In this document: piece after piece, positions 1 to 9,369 of the stretch
Layout: every line of letters starts with the position of its first letter
Position numbering within the stretch: the first letter of the stretch is position 1
Assembly (NCBI GenBank): GCA_000226015.1
Contig: JH152887.1
Coordinates: 125,513-167,328, forward strand
From: Mnemiopsis leidyi
Lineage: Eukaryota > Ctenophora > Tentaculata > Lobata > Bolinopsidae
DNA length: 41,816 bases
Reading direction: 5' to 3'
The notes under the pieces: generated by a model
Databases searched by the model: none
What the model saw: the letters and a program-made list of their open reading frames with translations, nothing else
What the model was told of the DNA's origin: nothing
Made by a program: the position numbers and the translations under genes

Positions 1-721
1 ACCCTTTCAACAAGCCCAACTTGTCAGCAACAATGTTCAAAACCAACCATCGATCATGCAACTATATCTCCTGCTGATGCAACCATCAATTCCGGATCAA
101 AATATTCGGTGACTTGTGGCAGTGGATACACAATTTCAGGAAGTGCAGAAATCACCTGTACTGATGGAACCCTTTCAACAAGCCCAACTTGTCAGCAGCA
201 ATGTTCCAAACCAACCATAGAATTTGCTACAATATCACCGATCGATTCAACTATAATCCACGGGGCTGTGTATACTGTCAATTGTCAAACTGGATATACT
301 ATTTTAGGTCATAATAAATTGACCTGCAATGATGGTTCTTTGTCTGATAATCCATCATGTGTCCAGAATTCACAAAACTGTGTCAAGCCAACTATTGACA
401 ATGCAGTTATAGACCCGAACACCAACTCCATTGAATCAGGACAAGTTTATTCCGTTACATGCAATACAGGATATTCATTATCTGGTTCATCTACGGTTAC
501 CTGTACTGATGGAACTCTTTCAACAAGCCCAACTTGTCAGCAGCAATGTTCAAAACCAACCATCGATCATGCAACTATATCTCCTGCTGATGCAACCATC
601 AACTCCGGATCAAAATATTCTGTGACTTGTGGCAGTGGATACACAATTTCAGGAAGTGCAGAAATCACCTGTACTGATGGCACACTCTCTGTTATACCAT
701 CTTGTTCCAAAGATTCTGAAA
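1..721 (+). CDS. Multi-sushi exon (about 4.2 domains in one exon)
   Basis: A single open exon in frame 1 carries the tail of one sushi domain and four complete ones, each starting with C-x-K-P-T-I and ending with P-x-C. The first and fourth complete domains are almost identical at the DNA level, 513 bp (171 codons, three sushi) apart, so a three-domain unit was duplicated recently. Unlike the downstream sushi domains, these are not separated by introns. The donor at 722 leaves phase 1. Confidence 0.8.
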
Positions 722-3183
722 GTATCCAAGTTGTTTCTGTGTCGGTGTAGTGATTTCCTTGTCCACTTTTAATGCAGTGTTGAAAAACCAAAATTTCAAC
801 CATCTATATATCTCTTTAGGAGTTATATGATTTATTGTGACTCTTGGCTGCTTTCGTTTATGCTATTATTTTGTTTTTCACTAAAAGGACACACGTGCCA
901 AGTCGAGTTAATATTACTCTTTTCCTCTTATGTTCTTTTCTTTCAGGTCCTCAGTGTCAGGCCCCAACAATAACTGGAGGTACAGTTACTCCAACTACCG
1001 CGATTTCCACCGGGGCAAGCTACTCAGTGTCATGTAATTCTGGCTTCACCTTGAAGGGCCAAAGCACTGTCAGCTGCACAGAAAGTAATGGCAAGGCCAC
1101 ACTATCTACTCTCCCTACTTGCGAAAAAGGTTTGTCGTTATGCACATAAACGTGCGGATTTTCTGCAATTCCTTCTATGAATATCACTCCTTTTTATTGC
1201 AATCGGGCACCAGTAAAAACAAGAAATTTAGACGAATCAAGCGATGAATCTTATTTTTACTCTTAGTCTTACTAAAATGATAGTATTGCTTCTCAAGATG
1301 GTTGTCCTGAACTTAAACTTAAAGTTTAAGAAATAATTTCTGAACATTTTCCTTCAGATACAGTCGAGTTGAAATGTGAAGCCCCAACAATAACTGGAGG
1401 TACAGTTACTCCAACTACCGCGATTTCCACCGGGGCAAGCTACTCAGTGTCATGTAATTCCGGCTTCACCTTGAAGGGCCAAAGCACTGTCAGCTGCACA
1501 GAAAGTAATGGCAAGGCCACACTATCTACTCTCCCTACTTGCGAAAAAGGTTTGTCGTTTTGCACATCAACGTTCAGATTTTCTGTGATTCCCTCTCATC
1601 ACTCCTTTTTATTGCTAAGGGGCAACAGTAAAAATAAGAAATTTAGATGTATCAAGCTTATCTTAGTCTTACTAAAAAGATCGTATTGGCATTGCTTTTC
1701 AAGGAGGTTGTCCTAAACCTAAAGTTTAAGAAATAATTTCTAAACATTTCCCTTCAGATACAGTCGAGTTGAAATGTGAAGCCCCAACAATAACTGGAGG
1801 TACAGTTACTCCAACTACCGCGATTTCCACTGGGACAAGCTACTCAGTGTCATGTAATTCTGGCTTCACCTTGAAGGGCCAAAGCACTGTCAGCTGCACA
1901 GAAAATAATGGCAAGGCCACACTATCTACTCTCCCTACTTGCGAAAAAGGTTTGTCGTTTTGCACATTATCGTTCAGATTTTCTGTAATTCCGCCTTATC
2001 ATTCCTTTTTGTTGCTAAGGGGCAACAGTAAAAATAAGAAATTTAGATGGATCAAGCTAATCATATTGCTTTTCAAGACGGTAGTCCTGAACTTAAAGTT
2101 TAAGAAATTATTTCTATTTCTAAACATTTCCCTTCAGATGCAGTCGAGTTGAAATGTGAAGCCCCAACAATAACTGGAGGTACAGTTACTCCAACTACCG
2201 CGATTTCCACCGGAGCAAGCTACTCAGCGTCATGTAATTCTGGCTTCACCTTGAAGGGCCAAAGCACTGTCAGCTGCACAGAAAGTAATGGCAAAGCCAC
2301 ACTATCTACTCTCCCTACTTGCGAAAAAGGTTTGCTGTCACACTTGCCGTTAGTGATAAATCATTGATGAATCTAATAGTAATTCAAAATAAATTGCCAA
2401 ATTCATATTATATGGTGGAACCGGAATCCAAACTAATTTAGAAGTTTGTCAATGCATCCTAAAGCGAAGTTAAAGTCACCAGAACATTCAACATAGAAGA
2501 AGATGGTGACGGTGCAGATTTTTCTGATTGTAACCAGCTTCCCAATCCCATTGCAGATGCAGCCCCAACGTGCACAAAGCCGGTAATTGCTGGTGGAGAA
2601 GTCAGTCCGACAGACAATGAGATCGCGGTCGGGGCCGTGTACACGGTGACGTGCAATGCGCACCACAAGATGAAGGGGGAAGCGGAGATGACGTGCTCTA
2701 AGAGCGGCGACACTGCAGTTCTCTCCGCTGCTCCGGAATGTGAGGAAGGTAGGAAAGTTTTTGTACACCTCTGGCTCTCGGGTCATTGTGAACTAACTGG
2801 TTTACTGATCATGGTTCTTATTAGCTTTACCGTGATTAGTCATAGGTACGAACAAGAAATAGACTCGATTATAAATTAGCTTGCTATATAAATACTTTTC
2901 ACGTATTAAGGGTGAAATTTGCAATCAAAATCATTACAAAATATATATATACAAACCAGATCTTCCACAAACTTCAAGGTAACAAAGTGTGTGGTTTAAC
3001 ACAAGTAACATTTTTGGACTTAAATCGTTCATACATGAACGGCCTGATTTTCATGTGGCATCACAAAGGGAAAATCCTAAATAAGAAATTTTTGACTTGG
3101 TGAAAGTCTAAACTTTTCCTATCTGTACCTGAGTCTCTCGGTTTTTATCTTTTACAGACAATCCCCTACGATATCACGAATAA
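1..3183 (+). CDS. Sushi (CCP) repeat protein, 3' part, partial at 5' end
   Basis: Extracellular sushi-repeat protein; sushi domains mediate adhesion or ligand binding at the cell surface or in the matrix. Exons read from the sequence: <1-721 (four complete sushi plus the end of another), 947-1129, 1358-1549, 1758-1949, 2138-2329, 2557-2748 (one sushi each) and a terminal exon 3158-3183. Each single-sushi exon is 183-192 nt and bounded by phase 1 introns, the usual symmetrical sushi exon. Every domain keeps the pattern of four Cys, a GY or GF after the second/third Cys, and a final P-x-C. The frame is open at base 1, so the start and signal peptide lie outside the window. The 5' exon is ended at 721 because GTATCC there gives phase 1, matching the acceptor at 946; reading on would hit a TAG at 748. 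Whether this is a separate gene or the N-terminal part of the locus at 10554-20908 is open, since phases fit both. Confidence 0.8.
947..2329 (+). repeat. Tandem array of four nearly identical sushi exons with their introns
   Basis: Exons 947-1129, 1358-1549, 1758-1949 and 2138-2329 encode essentially the same sushi domain, with only a few substitutions (for example A to T and S to N in copy three, V to A in copy four). The introns between them are also clearly alike: the same donor context GAAAAAG|GTTTGT and the same acceptor CCTTCAG|AT. The repeat unit is about 380-411 bp. This is a recent tandem exon duplication that keeps the reading frame because each exon is phase 1-1. Confidence 0.9.
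2557..2748 (+). CDS. Single sushi exon, diverged from the tandem four
   Basis: Acceptor CCATTGCAG before 2557 and donor GAAG|GTAGGA after 2748 give a 192 nt phase 1-1 exon encoding one sushi domain (Cys at T-C-T-K-P, VTC, TCS, PEC). It has the same length and phases as the upstream array but is clearly diverged in sequence and more GC-rich, so it was not part of the recent expansion. Confidence 0.85.
3158..3183 (+). CDS. Short terminal exon (DNPLRYHE-stop) of the sushi gene
   Basis: A good acceptor (pyrimidine tract, then TTTTACAG) precedes 3158. In phase 1, joined to the exon ending at 2748, it reads D-N-P-L-R-Y-H-E and then TAA at 3181-3183. AATAAA follows at 3198-3203. With no membrane segment this would end the protein as a secreted form. 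It may be the true gene end, or an alternative 3' exon of a larger gene continuing at 10554. Confidence 0.55.
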
Positions 3184-3197
3184 ACGTGAGGGCAAGA

Positions 3198-3203
3198 AAT
3201 AAA
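3198..3203 (+). terminator. AATAAA polyadenylation signal after the short sushi terminal exon
   Basis: Canonical AATAAA 14 nt after the TAA at 3181-3183. Cleavage some 10-30 nt downstream would fall about at the stop codon of the opposing arginine kinase gene (3236-3238). Confidence 0.5.
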
Positions 3204-3235
3204 ACTTGAGAGCTAACTAAGTTTCCGAAAATCAG

Positions 3236-4916
3236 TTATTCTTTTTTCTGGGCTTCTTGTAGCTCTAAATCTTCCTCGTAGAGGGTGTTAACTCCGTCAA
3301 TCATGGTTTGGACAAGTTGGACCTCGGAGTATCCCAGTCTGTGCTTGTTGGAGATGTCGTAAGTGTGTCCAGTTTGTCCTCCAGACTCTCCTCGGGTACC
3401 TCTGGGCTGGAGGGAAAGCTCTTCACATCTAGCCTTGAGCTTGTCAACTCCGTGAGCGGTCCAGCCAGGCAGGTCAATGTGGACAGAGGCTCTCATTCCA
3501 GTTCCAAGATTGGTGGGACAGGAGTGGACGTATCCGTATTTCTCGTCCAACATGAAGTCCTTTCCGCTTTCTGCCTTGACAGAATCTCCAACAGCTTGGA
3601 TACCGCCAGCCAATCTTTTGAAGACGCCTAGCACATCACCACCCTTCTCCATGGAGATGATTCGTAGCTGGTCCTCTTCGTTTACCCAAACAAGGAAGGT
3701 TTTGTCCTTGTTGTGGAAGATTCCACGTCCCTCTGGCCAATCTCGTTCCATTCCAGCGACAGTGAGGTTTCGGTCTCCGGACATGAAAAGGAAGTGGTCG
3801 TCCACCAGTTGTTGACGAACAGTTTCGTCCATTCCCGTGAGAGGGTAGTATGTTCCAGCTAGCTCATCCTTAAAGTTTGCACTGGCGGTCTTGAACAGAC
3901 TTTCTACTCCAAGACGCTGCTCCTTGGTGATTCCAGGAGAGAGTCCAAATCCATCGATGGAACGTCCAACCCTGATACGAGTAGAGTGGACTGGTGCATC
4001 TGGATTCACGTTTCCAGTAATCTTTGAGAAGTCCATGTCAGAAGTGTGCTTGGCATCAGCACTGATTCCGTGATATTCTTGGATGATGGGATCAAATACA
4101 TCAGAGAAATCTTTGTATGAATCCCAGTCTCCAGCATAGATACCACAGTGTTGGTTGTCAAACTCAACAGCGCAAGCGATTGCTTTTGCGAGGGTGAATC
4201 CTGCTGTTTTTGTAGTGTGTTTACACAGCTTGTCCCATTTCTCTTTGGTGACGTGCTTAGCTACAAGAGAGTGCGTAGATTTGATGGTTGGAAACGAAGA
4301 CAGTCCTCCGTTCGCACTCGATCCCTGTAAAAATAAATGCTTGACATTTTTATCAGGTTATAATATCATTCACCTTAAAAATTTCGCAAATAACTTAAAT
4401 TTAACGCCATGAGCCAAATTTCAACCGTGCAGATAATTGGTAGCTTTTTCCAATTGTTTTGAAACCTTGGCCTTCTCGAAGAAGTCAGAATTAATGTCCA
4501 AGTCTGTCGCAGATGGTGCTGTCGTAATGATGTTTGGAACATCGTGTTCGTCATTGATTTTTGTCTCATTTGCGTTTGCATTGGGATTTTTGTCTGTACG
4601 TTCGTCATTTTCTTGAATGACATGCTTGGTGTTATTGTCGTCAATGGTTTTTGTCGATTGGTTCTGTTGTCCAGTTTCTTGGTCGTGCTGTTTCACATTT
4701 TTGTTTGTACTTGTAGTTTGGGCATTGTCGCACACCTTAAAATGGTTATAAACGTTTGTCTTAAACATTTTTCCAAGTGGTAAAACAAATAGAGTCAACG
4801 AAGCTGAAGTAACAAAAGTTTATAGTAAATAGTTGGGAGGATTTGTGTAAAATGCTTGAGTGAGAATAAAAAATCCAGAAACTTACCGCTGCTGCTTGAG
4901 AGGATCCGCACCCCAT
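3236..4916 (-). CDS. Arginine kinase-type phosphagen kinase with N-myristoylation leader
   Basis: Reversible phosphoryl transfer between ATP and a guanidino phosphagen (arginine by similarity), buffering ATP. Two coding exons: 4916-4887 (MGCGSSQAAA) and 4324-3236, joined in phase 0 (donor GTAAGT, acceptor TTTTTACAG), giving 372 residues. The kinase core shows the NEED acidic motif, STRIRVGRS, the reactive Cys in CPTNLGTG, and the AK-like flexible loop RGTRGE followed by DISNKHRLG. Gly2 plus Cys3 and Ser5/Ser6 fit N-myristoyl- and palmitoyl-transferase consensus, so the enzyme is probably anchored to membrane, as known for flagellar creatine kinase of sea urchins and a ciliate arginine kinase. 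A 5'UTR acceptor (TTTCACTTAG) lies just before the ATG, so at least one untranslated exon sits further right. It is a tandem paralogue of the gene at 9370-10434. Confidence 0.88.
4421..4732 (-). CDS. Possible alternative exon in the kinase intron (hydrophilic, Asn/Thr/Lys-rich)
   Basis: Inside the single coding intron of the lipid-anchored kinase an open frame runs on the same strand to a TGA at 4421-4423. From 4732 it encodes about 103 hydrophilic, Cys-poor residues (start VCDNAQTTSTNKN, end FFEKAKVSKQLEK-ATNYLHG) with a predicted C-terminal amphipathic helix. Joining the MGCGSS exon to position 4732 in phase 0 keeps the frame and would give a short lipid-anchored protein without a kinase domain. 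Weak points: the acceptor is AAG rather than CAG/TAG, and there is no family match. It may be chance. Confidence 0.25.
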   Translation of the reverse strand, partial: CDNAQTTSTNKNVKQHDQETGQQNQSTKTIDDNNTKHVIQENDERTDKNPNANANETKINDEHDVPNIITTAPSATDLDINSDFFEKAKVSKQLEKATNYLHG

Positions 4917-4925
4917 GATTTGCAC

Positions 4926-5150
4926 CTAAGTGAAATGATCAGTTTATTGTATTTAATTGTATATATGTTTACCGTCTCTGTACAGTTTTAAGCTAAAATC
5001 CAATGGAATAAAATTCCTAAATCATGAGTTGTTATATATTAGTCATCAAAAAGTGAAAAACAAAAGCAACTAGTCCTTAGGTAATGCATCGATAAAACGG
5101 TCTAGAAAAGGCGGTCGGACGCAAATTAAGGTTATAATTTGACACTTACG
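4926..5150 (-). other. Candidate 5'UTR intron of the lipid-anchored kinase gene
   Basis: On the minus strand a perfect donor GTAAGT lies at 5149-5144 and a good acceptor (ATTTCACTTAG) ends at 4926, ten bases before the ATG at 4916. A second perfect donor lies at 5678-5673. Either could end an untranslated first exon located in the locally CpG-richer stretch around 5290-5600, the likeliest promoter area. Inference only. Confidence 0.35.
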
Positions 5151-7169
5151 AGACAGTCCTAATTTGAATATAAAATTCACATAAACGATAAATTTTATAG
5201 TAAGAATATGCAATATGGATATGGTCGATCAATAACTGGCACCTGTCAATAACTGGCACCTCAGGCAAGCGTACCTTGGATATTTCTCAAAAACGTTCGA
5301 TCACTCGTCTGTGCCGTCGAAAGGAACAGTTTAAAACGTTAACTATGAAAACTAGCGCCGCGCCGCAAACAAAGTACAGCTGTAAAAGGAAGACTATTTG
5401 CACGTGCAGCGCGCGTTAAAACACGCGAGTGTGCTTAGCGACGAGAAACACGTGGGCCGCTGTTCTGTCTGGGAAACTGTAGTCTGCTGTCTGTAAACAC
5501 AAAACAACTTTAGAATGAGATCAGAGATAATAGATATCGAATTGTGGTGACAACGGAGACCGATCGTGTGATTCGCCGGTTGCTATGCCGATGTATAATT
5601 CTTGAATCTTGACAGTCGATCTTGAATTTCAATGCCACCCGCCCGCACGTTACAATTTAAACTAAGCAAAACTTACCACTCGCCACTAAAAATTCATATT
5701 ATATTATCAAATTTAAGTTCCGTTTACAGGTTTGAAATTTGAATACATGATAAATATTTTCTGTGATGCTTTACGCTAACACTAGTTACTATCGACATTG
5801 TCTATTCGCACGAAATACTACTACTAACTCAAGTAAGTAAAAGAGTAAAAGAATAGACGACGCGACTTCCCTGGGATTGGGACTGTTTACAAATACCTAC
5901 TTTACAAGTTACCATGGCTACCATATCCATTTCTCACGTCATTGAATTTTATGTTCAGTGACTTCGGTTATATTCGGTGTCCTGTATCAATCGCTATGGC
6001 AACCCAGTAATGAAATGATACTGATGGCATCTTGAAACGGCGGCTGTAATCGGATTAAATTAATGGTCACAGTCATGTCTTCATTATAGGTGCCTTGATT
6101 ATCAACTAATTGGTTGTTATTTCTACTTTTGAGACCAGAAAAAAAGAAAGTTAAAAGTAGTTCATGTTATCGCTGTCATATCATTAGCATGATCATCAAT
6201 CACAGACAATACGATTGAACTTCCATGAGGATATCCAGCTACTGCTCTATTATCCCACTTTCTCAAATATATTGTTGCATCATAACCAATGATAAAACTA
6301 ACAACTCTAATACAATAATAGTTATTGTGTACAGGTCCCTTCCAAGATGCCCATAAGCAAAATTTAAGTTGAACTTGGAATGATGGAATCTGATAAAAAA
6401 GAAGTTCAAAATTTTAATGCAACTGCAAACTAAGTTGAAGCATTATGGCCATTGTTTGTTGAAGGTGTTTTTCAGCGTCGATGAAAATAGATGATAAAAT
6501 CACTTGTTAAACTGATGAATACGACGCCATGAAACGTCTAAAGTCAGAAATTTTTATCCGGTGAAAAATTCAATTTTCTGAACTGTTTACCAATATCTCA
6601 CAACTTCTGAACAAAAGTCAAAAAGTACAGTGGATCTGGACAGGGCATTTTTATTCGATTAGTCGACCGGCGACAATGGCCTGTCTTTGACCTACAAAAA
6701 CTCAAAAGTTTCCCATCAAACTTCCACCATTACAAATGTACTTATAAATAGTTTGTAAACAGTTGATCAACTTAAGAAATACCAAACGCTGGTAAATGTC
6801 CGCAACAACTGAACCCAAGTCAGAAAAGACCGGTGAAGAGTGGCTTCCTATCCTATCCTGCCGCCCCGAGTCAAGTGTAAATAATGAAGCCTCAGCTTTT
6901 CCTAAGTGCTAATTATTGCTTCCATACAGTACATCCCCAAGTGTGGAGGAGTGCGATGGGCTTGCTAAGCAGATTAATGAGAAAATTGCGAAAGTAATGC
7001 ACCATAGTTTAAAAACTCAAAAATAGATCAAAGCTGTTAGTATGGCCCACTGGCAAAGTGAAAGTGTAGCTCAAAATGCAAATTAAGTGTGGTCTTGCGA
7101 TTTTAACCAAATAGTAGTAACAACAGGTTACGCAGAGTTTTATCGCAGCACCACTATCGACAGTATCAT

Positions 7170-7265
7170 CTTACAATTACACTTGTTACAATTACATGTT
7201 ACAATTACATGTTACAATTACACATGTTACAATTACATGTAACAATTACATGTTACAATTACATA
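7170..7265. repeat. Short minisatellite, unit about 13 nt (ACAATTACATGTT)
   Basis: Seven or so adjoining imperfect copies of a 12-17 nt unit built on TTACAATTACATG. No gene is involved. Confidence 0.8.
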
Positions 7266-8539
7266 GGTCTAGACCCTAGAGACAAACTTCATGGTTGGAA
7301 CTCAGGAACCGGACTCTAGAGCAAAATCAGTTTGCCATAAATCGTTGTTGCCTGTAGGGATTGATGGTAATTGGTAGTTGATAATTGGTTTCTTATCACA
7401 GACTGAAATTTCGCGTTAAGTTACATTTTAAAACCTACACCACAATTTCGGACTGTGATTAGAATTCGGTAAGCATGCTTTGCGTTCGTCTCGTCAATAC
7501 TCATATTACTGGTGTGTAGTGACGTTCGTCAGGCCGCGTTGATGTACTTTTTGGCCGGACGTCCGGAATTGTAATGAGATTAGCCGACTGCACCACCAGA
7601 CCCAGCCCTCCTTTTTAAACTTGCACTCCGTTTTTCCTCCGCAACACAGGAATTGTCAGTACTGTGCAGCACGGAGCGATTATGTAGCCCTTGACCCAGA
7701 GGATTGGTGGCTATTGGGTACACTCATAGTCATACAGCTTCAGATTTCTCTTACAACTACAAGCCATATTGAGAATTAACATTTCTGTACAACTAGAACT
7801 AACTCTACAGGTCAGAGTAAATGAACTAATAGAATGGTATGAAGATCAGTAAATCAATTGTGAAAAAGAGTTAACTCATAGTCATATAAAATCGCTTCGA
7901 AGCACAGAGCTACGATTTCAAGCAAAGGATTATGTTAAACAAATATATTGATCGAGAAGCTGTCCACCTTCGAGTCATGACTTCTCTCACTTACAATGCG
8001 AAGAAAATGTGCACGCTGGTGAATGGTTGCTTGCAAAAACTGCATGCAATACAGATGCTACAAAATGCGTTGCCATGTTACACTGCAGAATCTTCACATG
8101 ATTTCCTAAAGTTTGCTGCAACTTGACGAGAACCGTTCTGGAAGTGGGACGGTCTACACTAAGTTCGATCCTGGGAGTTTGACCTCAGGTTCACTTTTCA
8201 AGTTGAGGTAAACCGTAACGTTCATGAAGGACTTTAGATCAGAGCTTGGCATATCTTACTAAGTTACTGATTACAAAACTTGTGGCAGCTTAGCATTTAG
8301 GCGTTAATGTGCTTCTGCAGGATACTTGAGGTTTGGCCAGGCTAAGTGGTGACGTGTGCTTCGTCGTCATATTGACTCTGTATAATTACAAGTGTATGTG
8401 TGTAATATTAATTTTCACTCGTCAGACAGATATCAATCAAGGTAAGGTTGAGACACTCATCACAATGTTTAAATCTGCGAACAATTTCGAGACCGCGATT
8501 CAAGAGCGTTGAAAGAACAAACTTTAGGACGGTTTAGTC

Positions 8540-8870
8540 CAGTTACTAGGTAACTATGTAGGTAGTTACTAGTTAGCATTAACAAGGTAACTATATAGGT
8601 AGAAACTAGGTGACTAGGTAACTATATAGGTATTTGCTAGGTTACTAGGTAACTATATAGGTGGTTACTAGGTAAGAACTATGTAGGTAGTTACTAGGTA
8701 GTTACTAGGTCGTTACTAGTAGGTAACTCGGTAATTATACAGGAAGTTACTAGGTTACTAAGTATAACTACATAAGTACTGGTAGTTACTAGGTAACTAT
8801 ATTGGTATGAAGTTACAAGGTTTCTAGATAGCTATATAGGTAGTTACTAGGTAGCTATATGGGTAGTTCC
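8540..8870. repeat. Degenerate minisatellite built on TAGGTAACTATATAGGTAGT
   Basis: About 330 bp of irregular copies of GTTACTAGGTAACTATATAGG with spacing of roughly 20-45 nt and internal dyad character (GGTTACTAGGTAAC-like). It lies in the spacer between the kinase genes. Confidence 0.75.
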
Positions 8871-9269
8871 TAAACTCCAGCAATTTTATGTTTTTAGTCG
8901 AGCACCCGATTGATATCTTATAGAAAGCAGAAAATCGTTGAATAATAGTTGCTGACCGGATCGGAGCGATATAATTGATTTTAAGTTTTGATGATATTTT
9001 CGTGTTATTTTCATTTCATAAAGTGCAATTATTTTAAATATTTCATTGTAAGTAGAAAATTTAAATAAGAAAGAAGTGAAGAATACGACAGTTTGAAATT
9101 TTCAATCCAATTATTACGCTATAAACAATGATAAGGACAATGCCTAAAAATGGATATGATCCAAGAAAACGATAAATTAAGTGCGAAACAACAATCATGA
9201 ATGTCATATAATATGCAGCACATAATAACATTAAGCACATAATAGAGGAAACCACAATTTATAAACAAA

Positions 9270-9275
9270 TTTATT
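9270..9275 (-). terminator. Polyadenylation signal of the cytosolic kinase gene
   Basis: AATAAA on the minus strand (TTTATT on plus), about 95 nt after the kinase stop codon at 9372-9370. Confidence 0.55.
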
Positions 9276-9369
9276 CCAAGGTGCTCAATAATTTAGGTTG
9301 CAAAGATAAACGTCCTATCATAGCCCTAGGAAAGGTAGGAAAATTCCCGTATTCTAGAGTTTTATGAAT

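Larger units (their letters stand above)
4917..9369. other. Interval between the two kinase genes; no convincing coding exon
   Basis: About 4.4 kb of AT-rich sequence. I found no exon on either strand with family similarity. It contains a short direct repeat (AATAACTGGCACCT twice, 5230-5262), a CpG-richer patch near 5290-5600 (possible promoter), an ACAATTACATGTT minisatellite (about 7170-7265), a degenerate GGTAACTATATAGGTAGTTACTA array (about 8540-8870) and the 3' end of the right-hand kinase (AATAAA on the minus strand at 9275-9270). Confidence 0.6.

Noticed and set aside
3308..3815. Plus-strand open frames of 107 and 112 codons opposite the left kinase
   Set aside because: They are antisense shadows of the strongly coding kinase exon; no family similarity.
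7932..8126. 64-codon ORF in the kinase spacer
   Set aside because: No family similarity, no convincing splice sites, AT-rich surroundings; compatible with chance.
9061..9255. Minus-strand hydrophobic ORF (64 codons) that looks like a membrane peptide
   Set aside because: It lies in the AT-rich 3'UTR of the right kinase; hydrophobicity follows from T-rich codons.
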